Shown: positions 35,385-45,408 of the stretch, piece after piece
How the letters are laid out: each line of letters starts with the position of its first letter
How positions within the stretch are numbered: the stretch's first letter is position 1
NCBI GenBank assembly: GCA_049293015.1
Contig: JBATSB010000025.1
Span: forward strand, 1-64,000
Length of the DNA stretch: 64,000 bases
Reading direction: 5' to 3'
Origin: UBA2330 sp049293015
GTDB lineage: Bacteria; Bacteroidota; Ignavibacteria; Tepidaquicellales; Tepidaquicellaceae
Notes under the pieces: model-generated
What the model was told of the DNA's origin: nothing
What the model saw: only the letters and a program-made list of their open reading frames with translations
The model's database searches: none
Program-made: the position numbers and the translations under genes

Positions 35385-38192
35385 ATGAAAAAAGTAATAG
35401 CATTAGTAAAAGAAATAAAAGTATCGAAAGATGTCATAATCGATTATCTTAAGACTGTGGGAATAGAAGCATCTATTAACACTGCTTTGGATGATGAGAC
35501 TGTGAGCAAGGTATATTCTAACTTCAGGAAAGAAATAGAGCTTGAAGATAAGAAGATGGAAAAGTCTGTGAAATTTGTAGAAAAATTTCACGTGGAACTA
35601 TCAGATGCTCAGGAAAAGATCGAGAAAGAGAATGAAGAGAAAAGACTGGAAGAGGAGAAAGAAAGATTAAAGAAAGTAATAGAAGAGGAACAAAGAGCAA
35701 AAGAAGACGAGAGAAGAAAGCAGGAAATTCTTGCATATAAAGACAGGGAAAAGACATTAAAAGATCAGGAAAAAAGGGAAAAAGAAAAGAGAGCAGCTAA
35801 AAAAGCAGATTCATTAAAACAAAAAACTGATAAGAAACCTTCAGCTCCTTTTGTCAAAACTACTGATAACAAACCCAAGCAGATAGATAGTAAACCCAAG
35901 CATATAGATCATAAACCTAAACCGGTTGAAAGTAAACCTTTTGAAAAGCCGGGTGATAAAAAGACCGGACCGGTAAAAACTTTTAAAAAGCCTTTTGATA
36001 AATTCAAGAAAAGAAAGCCAACTGAAAAAATTACAATTGATCAGGTATTAAGAGAGAAGAAAAAACAAAAGTCATTTCAAAAACCTGAAACAACTGCTTC
36101 TACAGATCCTAAAAAAGAAGTTAAAAAAGAAGGCTTTGTAAAACGAAATGTCACAGGCAGACTGCTTGAAGACAGAAAATTCAGAGATAAAAAAGACAGA
36201 GATAAAAAGAAATTCGAAACCGAATCAGAAAGAAAAAGAAGAGTCAAATTAGAAAAAGGACACAGAGTTAAAGATGCCACTCAAAAGGAAATTGATGAAG
36301 CGATCAGAGAAACTTATGCAAAGATAGAAGGAGATACCGGAACTTCAGCCAGAAGTATCGCCAGAAAGAGAAAGAAAAAGGAGAGGATCGAGGAGGAGAA
36401 AAAGATTCTAGAGCAAAAAGAAGCAACAAAAAATATTATCAAGGTAAACGAATATTTATCTACTGCAGAGCTTGCGAACCTGATGTCTATTGATCCGAAT
36501 GAGATCATAAAAAATTGTTTCAAACTCGGAATTATGGTTTCTATAAATCAAAGACTTGAACAGGATATTATAGAACTGATTGCAAGTGACTTTGGATTTA
36601 AGATTGAATTCCTGAAAGAATATGAAGAAGATGTTATTATAGAAGAACCTGATCTTCCGGAGGATCTCAAAGACAGAGCTCCAGTGGTTACAATCATGGG
36701 ACATGTGGATCACGGTAAAACATCTCTTCTAGATTATATCAGAAAAACAAATGTAGTAGCAGGTGAAGCAGGAGGTATCACACAGCATATAGGTGCATAT
36801 AAAGTTCTTATGGATTCAGGGAAGGAAATAAGTTTCTTAGATACTCCCGGACACGAAGCATTTACAGCAATGAGAGCACGAGGCGGTCAGGCTGCGGATA
36901 TAGTTGTGCTTGTAGTTTCGGCTGATGATAGCGTAATGCCTCAGACTATTGAAGCTATAAATCATGCAAGAGCTGCTAATGTCCCGATTGTTATTGCAAT
37001 AAATAAAGTCGATAAGCCGGATTCAAATCCTGACAGAATCAGACAACAGCTTTCTGAAAAAGATGTATTGGTTGAAGAGTGGGGCGGTAAATACCAATCT
37101 GTCGAGATCTCAGCAAAAATGGGAATGAATATTGATCAGTTACTTGAGAAAATTCTATTAGAAGCTGAACTGCTCGAGCTCAAAACGAATCCGAAAAAAA
37201 CTGCAAGAGGAGTTGTATTAGAAGCCAAGCTGGATAAGGGACGAGGACCTATTGCTACTGTACTTGTTCAGAAAGGAATATTAAGAGTCGGAGATTCTTT
37301 TATTGCAGGTGTTTACAGCGGAAAAGTAAAAGCCATGTTTGATGAAAGAGAACATAAGATAGAAGAAGCAGCTTCGTCTTCACCGGTCGTTGTACTTGGA
37401 TTTGACGGTGTCCCTCAGGCAGGAGATACTTTTGTTGTTCTTGATTCTGAAAGAGATGTAAAGAATCTTTCATTAAAGAGACAGCAGCTAAAGAGGGAAC
37501 AGGATTTCAGACAGGTGAAGTTTGTTACGCTAGATGACATTTCCAAACAGATACAGGATGGTAAGCGGGTTGAATTAAAAATTATACTTAAGGCAGATAC
37601 TGACGGTTCTGCGGAAGCACTTGCAGACTCATTACATAAGCTTACAACAAACGAGACTAAAGTATATGTGATCCATAAAGCAGTAGGTTCGATCAGTGAA
37701 TCAGATATACTTCTTGCCGAAGCATCGGATGCTATAGTTATCGGATTTAATGTCAGACCAAATCTGAATGCAAGAAAGCTTGCTGAGAAAAATAATATTG
37801 ATGTAAGATTATACAATATTATTTATAATCTGATTGATGAAGTTAAAAATGCTCTTGAAGGTATGCTTGCTCCGGACATTTCTGAAGAAGTGACAGCGAC
37901 AGTGGAAATAAGAGAAGTATTCAAAGTTCCAAAGATCGGAAACATCGCAGGATGTTATGTACAGGACGGAAAGATCAACAGAAATAATAAGGTCAGACTT
38001 TTGAGAGACGGATTTGAAATTTTCAAAGGCGGTATCTCTTCACTTAAAAGGATCAAGGATGACGTAAAAGAAGTTGACTCCGGCTATGAATGCGGAATCG
38101 GACTTGAAAATTATAATGATGTAAAGATAGGCGATATTATAGAAGCTTATAAAGTAGTAGAAACAAAGAGAAAACTTGTAACGCCGCAGTAG
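35385..38192 (+). CDS. infB: Translation initiation factor IF-2
   Basis: GTPase that brings initiator tRNA to the 30S subunit. 935 residues: an N-terminal IF2_N helix bundle, a roughly 300-residue charged coiled-coil/Lys-rich region, a second IF2_N segment (STAELANLMSIDPNEIIKNC), and the G domain with GHVDHGKT (G1), GGITQHIGAY (G2), DTPGHEAF (G3), NKVDKP (G4) and SAKMG (G5), then domains II-IV. The 186-base gap after nusA contains a CCGGGA/TCCCGG hairpin (35344-35366) that might be a processing or regulatory site. Confidence 0.98.
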   Translation: MKKVIALVKEIKVSKDVIIDYLKTVGIEASINTALDDETVSKVYSNFRKEIELEDKKMEKSVKFVEKFHVELSDAQEKIEKENEEKRLEEEKERLKKVIEEEQRAKEDERRKQEILAYKDREKTLKDQEKREKEKRAAKKADSLKQKTDKKPSAPFVKTTDNKPKQIDSKPKHIDHKPKPVESKPFEKPGDKKTGPVKTFKKPFDKFKKRKPTEKITIDQVLREKKKQKSFQKPETTASTDPKKEVKKEGFVKRNVTGRLLEDRKFRDKKDRDKKKFETESERKRRVKLEKGHRVKDATQKEIDEAIRETYAKIEGDTGTSARSIARKRKKKERIEEEKKILEQKEATKNIIKVNEYLSTAELANLMSIDPNEIIKNCFKLGIMVSINQRLEQDIIELIASDFGFKIEFLKEYEEDVIIEEPDLPEDLKDRAPVVTIMGHVDHGKTSLLDYIRKTNVVAGEAGGITQHIGAYKVLMDSGKEISFLDTPGHEAFTAMRARGGQAADIVVLVVSADDSVMPQTIEAINHARAANVPIVIAINKVDKPDSNPDRIRQQLSEKDVLVEEWGGKYQSVEISAKMGMNIDQLLEKILLEAELLELKTNPKKTARGVVLEAKLDKGRGPIATVLVQKGILRVGDSFIAGVYSGKVKAMFDEREHKIEEAASSSPVVVLGFDGVPQAGDTFVVLDSERDVKNLSLKRQQLKREQDFRQVKFVTLDDISKQIQDGKRVELKIILKADTDGSAEALADSLHKLTTNETKVYVIHKAVGSISESDILLAEASDAIVIGFNVRPNLNARKLAEKNNIDVRLYNIIYNLIDEVKNALEGMLAPDISEEVTATVEIREVFKVPKIGNIAGCYVQDGKINRNNKVRLLRDGFEIFKGGISSLKRIKDDVKEVDSGYECGIGLENYNDVKIGDIIEAYKVVETKRKLVTPQ

Positions 38193-38255
38193 ATTTAATA
38201 AATCGTAATAAAATTTATTTAGATTTTGATATTTTGATAATGGAGTAAAATAATA

Positions 38256-38666
38256 ATGTCAGTAAGAACTGAGAAAGTAGCACAGGAAATAAAGAACAAA
38301 TTAAATACAGCAATGTCAAAAGATCTTTCTGAGATCGGCGGACTTGGACTTGTAACAGTTTCAAAAGTAATAGTAACACCTGATCTGAAGATGGCAAAAA
38401 TATACCTAAGCTTTCTCGGAAATCAGATTCCGATCGATGAATGCCTTGAAAAGATCGAAGTCAAAAAGAAGCACATAAGATTTTTACTTGCCAAGATTAT
38501 AGTATTGAAATATATGCCTGAATTATTTTTTTATCATGATGATACAATTGAGTATGCGGATAAAATTCAGAAGCTTATTAACGATACTCAGGAAAAAGAC
38601 AAAAGCATTAATAAGGACAGAGCTCCGGATTCTGAACCTGATTCTGATCAGGAACTTCCCCAATAA
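38256..38666 (+). CDS. rbfA: 30S ribosome-binding factor RbfA
   Basis: Cold-shock ribosome assembly factor of the KH-like fold. 136 residues: RTEKVAQEIKNKLNTAMSKD at the N-terminus, GLVTVSKVIVTPDLKMAKIY (family VTxVxVSxDLxxAxVY) and LKYMPELFFYHDDTIEYADKI near the end, followed by a short disordered tail. Follows infB and precedes truB, the classical order. Confidence 0.94.
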   Translation: MSVRTEKVAQEIKNKLNTAMSKDLSEIGGLGLVTVSKVIVTPDLKMAKIYLSFLGNQIPIDECLEKIEVKKKHIRFLLAKIIVLKYMPELFFYHDDTIEYADKIQKLINDTQEKDKSINKDRAPDSEPDSDQELPQ

Positions 38667-38675
38667 AAAAATCAA

Positions 38676-39371
38676 ATGAATTCTGAATCTACAGAACTTC
38701 CCTCTGGCATTAATGAATTTTCAAATAAAATAATTTTAGCCGATAAACCTCTGGACTTTACAAGTGCAGATATAGTGCGGATATTTAAAAGAAATTTTTC
38801 CATAAAAAAGATCGGACACTCGGGTACGCTCGATCCGAGAGCAACCGGTCTGCTGATATTATGCACGGATCAGAAGACTAAAACTATAAATGAGATTATA
38901 GAATATGACAAAGAGTATGAAGGTGTAATCCGTATCGGTGCAGTTACAAAAAGTTTTGACACTGAAACGGAAGAAGAGAATATTATTGAGAAATTTGATG
39001 TAACAGATGAGCAGATAGAAAATGTAAGAAAGACATTTCTCGGTGTGACAGAGCAGATCCCGCCGATGTATTCGGCGATCAAACATAAAGGCAAACCACT
39101 TTACAAACTTGCACGCAAAGGCAGAGAGATAAAACGCGAACCGAGGAAAATTACTGTTACAGATTTTGAAATCAAAAGAATGAGCGAAACTGAAATTTAT
39201 TTCAGGATCCGCAGTAGTAAGGGAACTTACATCAGGACGATTGCAAATGATTTCGGGGAAAGACTTGGAATTGGTGGATATCTGAAAACACTGAGAAGAC
39301 TGAGGGTAGGGAAGTATGACCTTGAAGGAATGGAAGATGAAACTAACGGGATCAGGTACAGGCTGTTGTAA
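38676..39371 (+). CDS. truB: tRNA pseudouridine(55) synthase
   Basis: Makes pseudouridine 55 in the T-loop of tRNAs. The catalytic motif GHSGTLDPRATGLL holds the essential Asp; the N-terminal DKPLDFTSADIVRIFKR, QIPPMYSAIKHKGKPLYKLAR and RSSKGTYIRTIANDFGERLG motifs are all present. 231 residues is short because the C-terminal PUA domain of the E. coli type is missing. Its ATG is 9 bases after the rbfA stop. Confidence 0.96.
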   Translation: MNSESTELPSGINEFSNKIILADKPLDFTSADIVRIFKRNFSIKKIGHSGTLDPRATGLLILCTDQKTKTINEIIEYDKEYEGVIRIGAVTKSFDTETEEENIIEKFDVTDEQIENVRKTFLGVTEQIPPMYSAIKHKGKPLYKLARKGREIKREPRKITVTDFEIKRMSETEIYFRIRSSKGTYIRTIANDFGERLGIGGYLKTLRRLRVGKYDLEGMEDETNGIRYRLL

Positions 39372-39438
39372 TAAAATTTTTAATAAAATATCAATTATAA
39401 TAGTAAGTAAATTATCTGTTATTGAACTATTTTAAATT

Positions 39439-41034
39439 ATGACAAAAATTCAAAAAGATATTTTTGCGGTATCAATTTTTTTTCTGTTTTGGTTCGGATT
39501 ATTTTTTTACTCGGGCACTTTCACTTCTGGCTATCATTTCATTGATGATCAAGATATTATCTCACTTAATGCAAAAATAAATAATACCTCTTTCCTTTAT
39601 ACTGCAAAGAATTATATTACCTTTGATCTAAACTGGCGTTTCAGACCTTTCTGGTCATTACACAGAGTAGCAGAAATAAAGCTCTTCGGAACAAATTTCA
39701 AAATGTTTGGAATTTACACAGGGTTGTTATGTCTTTTCACATCATTCTTTCTTTACAAATTTGCATCAACGATCGGATTCAAATACTGGCAATCTATTGT
39801 TTTTACATTCCTCACGCTGGTCAATCCTGCTTCTGTAATCTGGTATCAGCTTGCTGATTCCGAAAACATAGGAATGCTGTTTCTGAGTCTGTCATTGTTT
39901 CTAATGGCAAAAAGCATTTATTCGGAAAAGAAAAAATCATACTATGAAATTGGATTCGTAATATCTTTGGCTGTGATGTCGCTTTGCAAAGAAAGTTTTA
40001 CAATAATAGTGCCGGCTATACTTTTCATGTATGTCTGGATATATTCGGTTAAAAACAATACACGGATATTGAAGACTTTAATGATTAAGAAAACAGTACT
40101 AATAATTCCACTGATACTGTTTGTATTGAGTATTTTCATGATTTTGTTTTTTGTAGGAACCAATAAAACAGGTTATGCCGGTGTTGACAAAAGCTTATTT
40201 GATATTAACCTGCCGTTAATTTTTATCAAAACTTTTCTAAGCTATAACATTTTTATCATAATGCTTATTGGGGTTTTTATATTGATTTACTCTAATTTTT
40301 CAAAGAATAAAAATGTTTCAGAAAAAAATATAAAGGATTTGTTTGGTAATGAAAATCTGAATATCATTATTTTATTTAGTTTCATTGTACTACCTCAATA
40401 CCTGTTGTATTATAAGACAGGTTTACACTTTCGGTATTTTCTTCCTTTCATGCTTGGATTTTCATTGGTTGAAATAATCTTAATAAAGAAGATCTTTGAT
40501 TCACAGTTCATTAAGAGTTCAATAAAATATTTATATATTTCATTAGTTGCAGGACTTCTGGTTTTCGAAGTAGTAAGTAATACAGTGCCGTTGATGACAG
40601 ATTATGACAACAGTAGAAGAGCAATGACAGGTCTGCTGAATTCTATTGAAGACAATAGTGAAAAGGATTCTGTTATCCTTACAATTATGGACCCGGTACA
40701 GCATTGGGGTTACGGTAAATCAGTATATATATTTTTAACGAATAATGGAAACAATAATAAATTATATTTCAAATTTGAAAAGCTGGATACAATAGTTTAT
40801 CCTTATGATGATCCGGTTTTTTATGACCAGACCGAACAGTATACAAGGAAATATTTCAATGAATTATTATATGATTCAATAAAAACCAAAGAGCAGATTC
40901 AAACGGTTAATATATTTCCGGGACTCGAGGATAAGTTTTTAAATGAAAGCAAAAGTTGGTTTAACAAAGATGAATTCCGCAGAGAAGAATTTAACAATTA
41001 TATTGTCTACTATAGAAAGAAATTGTTGAATTGA
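39439..41034 (+). CDS. Multi-pass membrane protein, possible GT-C glycosyltransferase
   Basis: 531 residues with about eleven predicted membrane helices. The first external loop contains GYHFIDDQDIISLNAKIN (an acidic DDxD-like motif after helix 1) and the helix/loop order resembles GT-C glycosyltransferases and the DDGW-containing protein at 30932. The C-terminal roughly 130 residues are soluble (DSVILTIMDPVQHWGYGKSV). No exact family recognised. It follows truB by 67 bases on the same strand but is not an expected member of that operon. Confidence 0.65.
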   Translation: MTKIQKDIFAVSIFFLFWFGLFFYSGTFTSGYHFIDDQDIISLNAKINNTSFLYTAKNYITFDLNWRFRPFWSLHRVAEIKLFGTNFKMFGIYTGLLCLFTSFFLYKFASTIGFKYWQSIVFTFLTLVNPASVIWYQLADSENIGMLFLSLSLFLMAKSIYSEKKKSYYEIGFVISLAVMSLCKESFTIIVPAILFMYVWIYSVKNNTRILKTLMIKKTVLIIPLILFVLSIFMILFFVGTNKTGYAGVDKSLFDINLPLIFIKTFLSYNIFIIMLIGVFILIYSNFSKNKNVSEKNIKDLFGNENLNIIILFSFIVLPQYLLYYKTGLHFRYFLPFMLGFSLVEIILIKKIFDSQFIKSSIKYLYISLVAGLLVFEVVSNTVPLMTDYDNSRRAMTGLLNSIEDNSEKDSVILTIMDPVQHWGYGKSVYIFLTNNGNNNKLYFKFEKLDTIVYPYDDPVFYDQTEQYTRKYFNELLYDSIKTKEQIQTVNIFPGLEDKFLNESKSWFNKDEFRREEFNNYIVYYRKKLLN

Positions 41035-41174
41035 CTTTGATTAGAGATTATTGATTCCAAGTTTCTTCTTGCTGCCAGCAATATTTTCTGTATTTAATTT
41101 GTAATTAAAATTTTGTGATTGTTGTTGCCCGATCATAAGCTTTATTTGGTTAAATTAAACTCGCCTAAAAGTTT

Positions 41175-41198
41175 GAAACGGAGTTTGGTAACGAGCGG
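41175..41198 (+). repeat. Internally deleted two-hairpin element
   Basis: GAAACGGAGTTT joined directly to GGTAACGAGCGG. This is what recombination between the two internal GGAGTTT copies of the full element (see 33029) would leave. It lies in the 218-base gap after the membrane protein gene. Confidence 0.75.
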
Positions 41199-41220
41199 TT
41201 TTAGGACGAGTAATAATAAT

Positions 41221-41255
41221 AAATTCTTAATTCATAATTTTTAATTCTTAATTTA
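41221..41255. repeat. Heptad array reaching the stop codon of a T9SS cargo gene
   Basis: AAATTCT TAATTCA TAATTTT TAATTCT TAATTTA; the last unit overlaps the TAA stop of the reverse-strand cargo gene. Confidence 0.88.
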
Positions 41256-42839
41256 TTTTAGGAGAATCATCCGCTTCGTCTCAGAAAAATCTCCCGCATC
41301 TAATTTATAAAAATACACCCCGCTCGCAAAATTACTTCCGTCAAATTCAACTTTATAATCTCCTGCACTTTGCTTTTCATTCACAAGTGTCGCAACTTCA
41401 TTTCCCAAAACATCAAATACTTTTAGCTTCGCATTACTCGTAACTCGTAATTCGTAATTGATAACTGTTCTCGGGTTGAACGGGTTTGGATAATTTTGAT
41501 GCAACTCAAATTCAGACGGTAATGAATTTGATACATTATTAATTGCTAAGACATCCTGAAAATTATTATTATAAACTGTCTGAACATAATCCGAAAGTTC
41601 TTTGAGTTTTGTAATGCTGTTTAGATTATATGAACCTCGTGCTATAAGCTGAGCTACTATAATGGATTGCGTGTCGTTTGGGAGGACTGTGATATTTCCA
41701 AAGGAAGTAAATGTTCTCATTTCATCACCTTGATTCATTAGCCAGCCACTACCGGTGACCGGATCACCTGCGAAAGGTTTAACAGTAGGAAGATTTGTTG
41801 TCGGATCAATCCAGTTACTGTTATCTATTTTTCTGCCTTCAAAAAAATAAACTGCCTCCCGATAGTTTCTTGGTCCTTCGAAGGCATTTTCAGAAATATT
41901 AAATGCGTGCAAACCTGTATATTTATAATTTGGTTTTACAATCAAATTTGTAGATCCGGGTGGCTGAAAGTATCTTACTGAATCATTGGAATTTGCTGTA
42001 TATTTAACAGGACTTCTAAGCAGCAACAATCCTACGCTTGGAGGAGCATTTCCATAAGAAGGATCGTTATTATCAAAATTATAAGTATAAGTTAAATTTC
42101 TGTTTGTATCTATACCTGATGCATCATCATAAGCATCACCAATATCATCATCTGTAAATACTCCAAAATACGAATTGTTCCAGATCATATTACTTCTGTT
42201 TATGATCCTGAATTCAGTAAAGATCACATCACGTAAATTTACATTTGAATAAGCCCAGTTGGTCTGAAGTATCTGTGCTTTTAATGGAGCAGTATTTCCG
42301 GGTGTAGAATTATGATTATCGGAATAGCCATCAGTAAAGGAATAGAACATTGTTTGAGTACCGAGAGGAAAAGGTTTACCAATAGAATTTGTATAAGCTC
42401 CCTGATCTGCCGGCCAGTTTAAATAGTCAGGACTTAATGTATCACCTCTCACAATACTGTATATTCTGTAATCCGGATCACTTTTTCCCTGCGGATTACC
42501 ATTATCATCGATAAACCCGGGCAGATATTGTGAACCGTACCAGGCATGTGTAATCAAAGTATCATTCCCAACTTTTGCACCAAGCCAAATTCCCGAAACA
42601 TACTTTGCATTTTTCATTGAATCCTTTGGCCATTCAAATCCAGAGTTAATCCTAGTTGAATCAAGATTAAATATACCATTATTGTGAAACCATGATCTGA
42701 TATTATTTATTTCGAACTTCCCAAAATCTATTCCGGTATGACTGTCATTATTCTGATTTTTTTTATTTTTGAAAATAATGAAAGATGTCAGTATGAGAAA
42801 GAATGTTAAACAACTTATAAATAATATCTTAGTTTTCAT
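41253..42839 (-). CDS. T9SS-secreted protein of unknown function, paralogue A
   Basis: 528 residues: an N-terminal membrane/signal helix (ILFISCLTFFLILTSFIIF), about 430 residues of an unrecognised extracellular region (YVSGIWLGAKVGNDTLITHA, QGAYTNSIGKPFPLGTQTMF, TEFRIINRSNMIWNNSYFG), and a T9SS type A domain (NYPNPFNPRTVINYELR ... KRMILLK). It is a clear paralogue of the next gene downstream in coordinates, with about half of the residues identical in aligned blocks. Downstream-most gene of the six-gene reverse-strand cargo island; its ATG leader is AT-rich. Confidence 0.85.
   Translation of the reverse strand: MKTKILFISCLTFFLILTSFIIFKNKKNQNNDSHTGIDFGKFEINNIRSWFHNNGIFNLDSTRINSGFEWPKDSMKNAKYVSGIWLGAKVGNDTLITHAWYGSQYLPGFIDDNGNPQGKSDPDYRIYSIVRGDTLSPDYLNWPADQGAYTNSIGKPFPLGTQTMFYSFTDGYSDNHNSTPGNTAPLKAQILQTNWAYSNVNLRDVIFTEFRIINRSNMIWNNSYFGVFTDDDIGDAYDDASGIDTNRNLTYTYNFDNNDPSYGNAPPSVGLLLLRSPVKYTANSNDSVRYFQPPGSTNLIVKPNYKYTGLHAFNISENAFEGPRNYREAVYFFEGRKIDNSNWIDPTTNLPTVKPFAGDPVTGSGWLMNQGDEMRTFTSFGNITVLPNDTQSIIVAQLIARGSYNLNSITKLKELSDYVQTVYNNNFQDVLAINNVSNSLPSEFELHQNYPNPFNPRTVINYELRVTSNAKLKVFDVLGNEVATLVNEKQSAGDYKVEFDGSNFASGVYFYKLDAGDFSETKRMILLK
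41432..41459. repeat. Four heptads inside T9SS domain coding sequence
   Basis: On the reverse strand AATTACG AATTACG AGTTACG AGTAATG, encoding NYELRVTSNA of paralogue A. Confidence 0.9.
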
Positions 42840-42904
42840 GAACTATATTTTATTTTGCATTAATTAAAAAACTGCATTTGTTTTCTTAACTGCTTTTATA
42901 TTTT

Positions 42905-42959
42905 GAAACAGAGTTTCATTTTCAAGTGCGTTACCAAACAGACAGGCTTTCCGATAACG
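42905..42959 (+). repeat. Two-hairpin dispersed element
   Basis: GAAACAGAGTTTC, spacer ATTTTCAAGTGCG, then TTACCAAAC. The second arm is disrupted (AGACAGGCTTTCCGATAACG). It lies in the 371-base gap between the two paralogues, which also contains a GAGTCT-type palindrome (42967-42990) and a G/C-run motif CCCCCTTCGTTCCCCCTTTT near 43065. No gene seen. Confidence 0.75.
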
Positions 42960-43164
42960 TTTTAAATGCCTCTAAGACTCCAAGACTCAAAGTTTCAAAT
43001 CATTTTAGAATTTTTCTAGTAAAGTTAAAATCGGAATTGATCAATATTTCTTTCTTCAACAACCCCCTTCGTTCCCCCTTTTTTAAGGGGGACAGACTTC
43101 AAAATTATTCAGTGTCGTGCTGTTTTAAATCATCCCGAAATCTATTTTAGGAATGAACAAATTA

Positions 43165-43206
43165 ATTATTAACTACTAACTATTAACTATTAACTACTAA
43201 CTGAAT
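43165..43206. repeat. Heptad array next to the stop of paralogue B
   Basis: ATTATTA ACTACTA ACTATTA ACTATTA ACTACTA ACTGAAT, ending 4 bases beyond the stop of the reverse-strand cargo gene. Confidence 0.88.
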
Positions 43207-43210
43207 ATAT

Positions 43211-44803
43211 TTATTTTAGGAGAATCATTCTCTTCGTTTCAGAAAAATTTCCCGCTTCTAATTTATAAAAATACACCCCGCTCGCAAAATTACTGCCGTC
43301 AAATTCAACTTTATAACTTCCTGTACTTTGCTTTTCATTTACAAGTGTAACAACTTCATTCCCTAAAACATCATACAGTTTTAATGATACATAATTCTTA
43401 ATTCCTAATTCATAATTAATAATTGTTTTTGGATTAAACGGGTTTGGATAATTCTGATGTAAATTAAATTCTGATGGTAATGAATTTGAAATCGGATCAA
43501 TGCCTACAGTAGTAAAATTATTATCAAAAACATTTTGTACATATTCGGCAGATTGCTTTAGCTTGGTAACACTGTTAAGATTGGTTGTACCCTGACTTAC
43601 TATCTGAGCAATAACAATTGTTTGTGTGTCGCCTGGATTGAGATTCAGGTTACCGATATTCATTTGAAGTCTTCTGTTTCCAAAACCTTGTAATGTAAAT
43701 TGATTCCAGCCTGTACCGGATTCAGGATCGCCTGAGTAAGGAAATTTTGTAATTGTATTTGTAATCGGATTTATCCAGTTCGTACCACTTCTTCTGATAC
43801 CCTGCATACTAACATAAGTCTCTTTGTAATTATGCGGATCTCCGTTTATTGGATCTGCATTATTGTATACTTGAGTTGAACTAAGTTTTATTTCTTTATA
43901 ACCTATTTTAGTTTTTCTCTGACTCTGACCCGGTATAAATGAATATACAGTATCATATGGATTTCCTGTATATACTTCAGGTCCTTTTAGTAAAAGAAAA
44001 GCATATGAAGGCGGATTTAATCCATAATTTTGGGAGCTGGCAAAGCAATAGGAAAAAATTAAATTCTTAGTACTATCAGATCCAATAGCTATATGCTCGT
44101 CCTGCGTATCGTCAGACCAGATTGTAAAATAAGAATCGTTCCAGTGTAATGAATTTTTATTTATAATTTTAAATTCAGAAAATAAAACATTTCTCATTTC
44201 AGTCGGCGGATAATCATTATAACACCATGTTGTCACTTGTACCTGTGCTTTTAAAGGTGCTGTACTTCCCCCATTATTAGTATGTGCTTCAGGGTATCCA
44301 TCTGTGTATGAATAAAAAATAGTCTGTGTTCCGGGCATGATCGGCTTTCCAAGAGTATCAAGATAAGCACCCTGACTGACAGGCCAGTTCATATAGTCTT
44401 TACTTAAAGTATCTCCTTTTACAATTTTATATACTTTGAAATTTGGATCATCCTTTCCTTCAGGTTCTCCGTTTATATTTATAAAACCGGGCAGATATTC
44501 AGATGAATATACAGTAACTGCAATCAGTGTATCATTTCCAACTTTTGCGCCAATCCATAGTCCTGATGCATATCTTAAAAATTTTGATGAACCTGTAGGC
44601 CATTCAAAAGCTCCGTTCCCGTGGAAAGGATCACGGTTGAATACACCGTTATTCTGAAAATATGTGCTGATATTATTTCCGTTTATCTGTGCAAAGCTGA
44701 TAACAGGATTACCGTCTTTTGGAAAATTATTTTCATTATACAAAATGAATGATGTGAATATAAATGAAAGTAATATTGCAGTATATAAAATTTTTTTATT
44801 CAT
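43211..44803 (-). CDS. T9SS-secreted protein of unknown function, paralogue B
   Basis: 530 residues. Same architecture as the neighbouring 528-residue gene: N-terminal signal helix (ILYTAILLSFIFTSFILY), the shared blocks YASGLWIGAKVGNDTLIAVT, KGDTLSKDYMNWPVSQGAYL and GTQTIFYSYTDGYPEAH, and a T9SS type A domain (NYPNPFNPKTIINYELG ... KRMILLK). Tandem duplication is the simplest origin. The first ATG after the gap is at 44803. Function unknown; presumably surface-exposed. Confidence 0.85.
   Translation of the reverse strand: MNKKILYTAILLSFIFTSFILYNENNFPKDGNPVISFAQINGNNISTYFQNNGVFNRDPFHGNGAFEWPTGSSKFLRYASGLWIGAKVGNDTLIAVTVYSSEYLPGFININGEPEGKDDPNFKVYKIVKGDTLSKDYMNWPVSQGAYLDTLGKPIMPGTQTIFYSYTDGYPEAHTNNGGSTAPLKAQVQVTTWCYNDYPPTEMRNVLFSEFKIINKNSLHWNDSYFTIWSDDTQDEHIAIGSDSTKNLIFSYCFASSQNYGLNPPSYAFLLLKGPEVYTGNPYDTVYSFIPGQSQRKTKIGYKEIKLSSTQVYNNADPINGDPHNYKETYVSMQGIRRSGTNWINPITNTITKFPYSGDPESGTGWNQFTLQGFGNRRLQMNIGNLNLNPGDTQTIVIAQIVSQGTTNLNSVTKLKQSAEYVQNVFDNNFTTVGIDPISNSLPSEFNLHQNYPNPFNPKTIINYELGIKNYVSLKLYDVLGNEVVTLVNEKQSTGSYKVEFDGSNFASGVYFYKLEAGNFSETKRMILLK
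43390..43417. repeat. Four heptads inside T9SS domain coding sequence
   Basis: On the reverse strand AATTATG AATTAGG AATTAAG AATTATG, encoding NYELGIKNY of paralogue B. The same units are typical of the intergenic AATTCTT-type arrays. Confidence 0.9.
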
Positions 44804-45043
44804 AATAAAATTAATGTTTCTTTATAGAGAAATTAGAAATTAATTGATTTAAAAGCAAAGAAATATATTTGAGTTTCGAGTGAAATATTTTTAGTAATTC
44901 TGTGCATTTGAAAATGAAAAACGTTGAAATTTTAACGGAATCAAAGAAAACACCCTGTTTTTCTTCGGAAAGGATTTGCCGTTTGTGGGAGTTTACCTCC
45001 AAGTCTCGAAGGCTCAAAGAAGAATATTTTTAAATTTTTTTAA

Positions 45044-45098
45044 CCGCTCGTTCCAAAACTCCCGTTTTGGAACGCACTTGAAAATGAAACTCTGTTTC
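45044..45098 (-). repeat. Two-hairpin dispersed element (inverted)
   Basis: CCGCTCGTTCCAAAACTCCC ... GTTTTGGAACGCACTTG then AAAATGAAACTCTGTTTC: both hairpins perfect, reverse orientation relative to 33029. Almost identical to the copy at 52205. Confidence 0.88.
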
Positions 45099-45373
45099 AG
45101 ATCAAACAAATGTCTGATGTATATCTATCAGCAAGCTCTTTCTCTTTCAAAAAAATATTTTGAAATAAAACTATTAATATGGTATAGGTGAAAAATTAAG
45201 CTATACCATATTAAGAATTAAATGATAATTTCGAAAACAATTGCCTCGAAGTCTCAAAGACTCCAATACTTAAAATATTAAAATATTAAAGTATTAAATT
45301 ATAAAGAATTTAAAACAAAAATCCTTCGAGCCTTAGAGACTTTGAGGCAAACCCAATGAGCATGCCAATAAAA

Positions 45374-45408
45374 AAAAGAGCTTCCCTCAAAATCAGGAAA
45401 GCTCTTTT
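45374..45408 (-). terminator. Terminator after the arylsulfotransferase-like gene
   Basis: Stem AAAAGAGCTT-CC against GG-AAAGCTCTTTT with a short loop, followed on the reverse strand by eight T. Confidence 0.8.
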
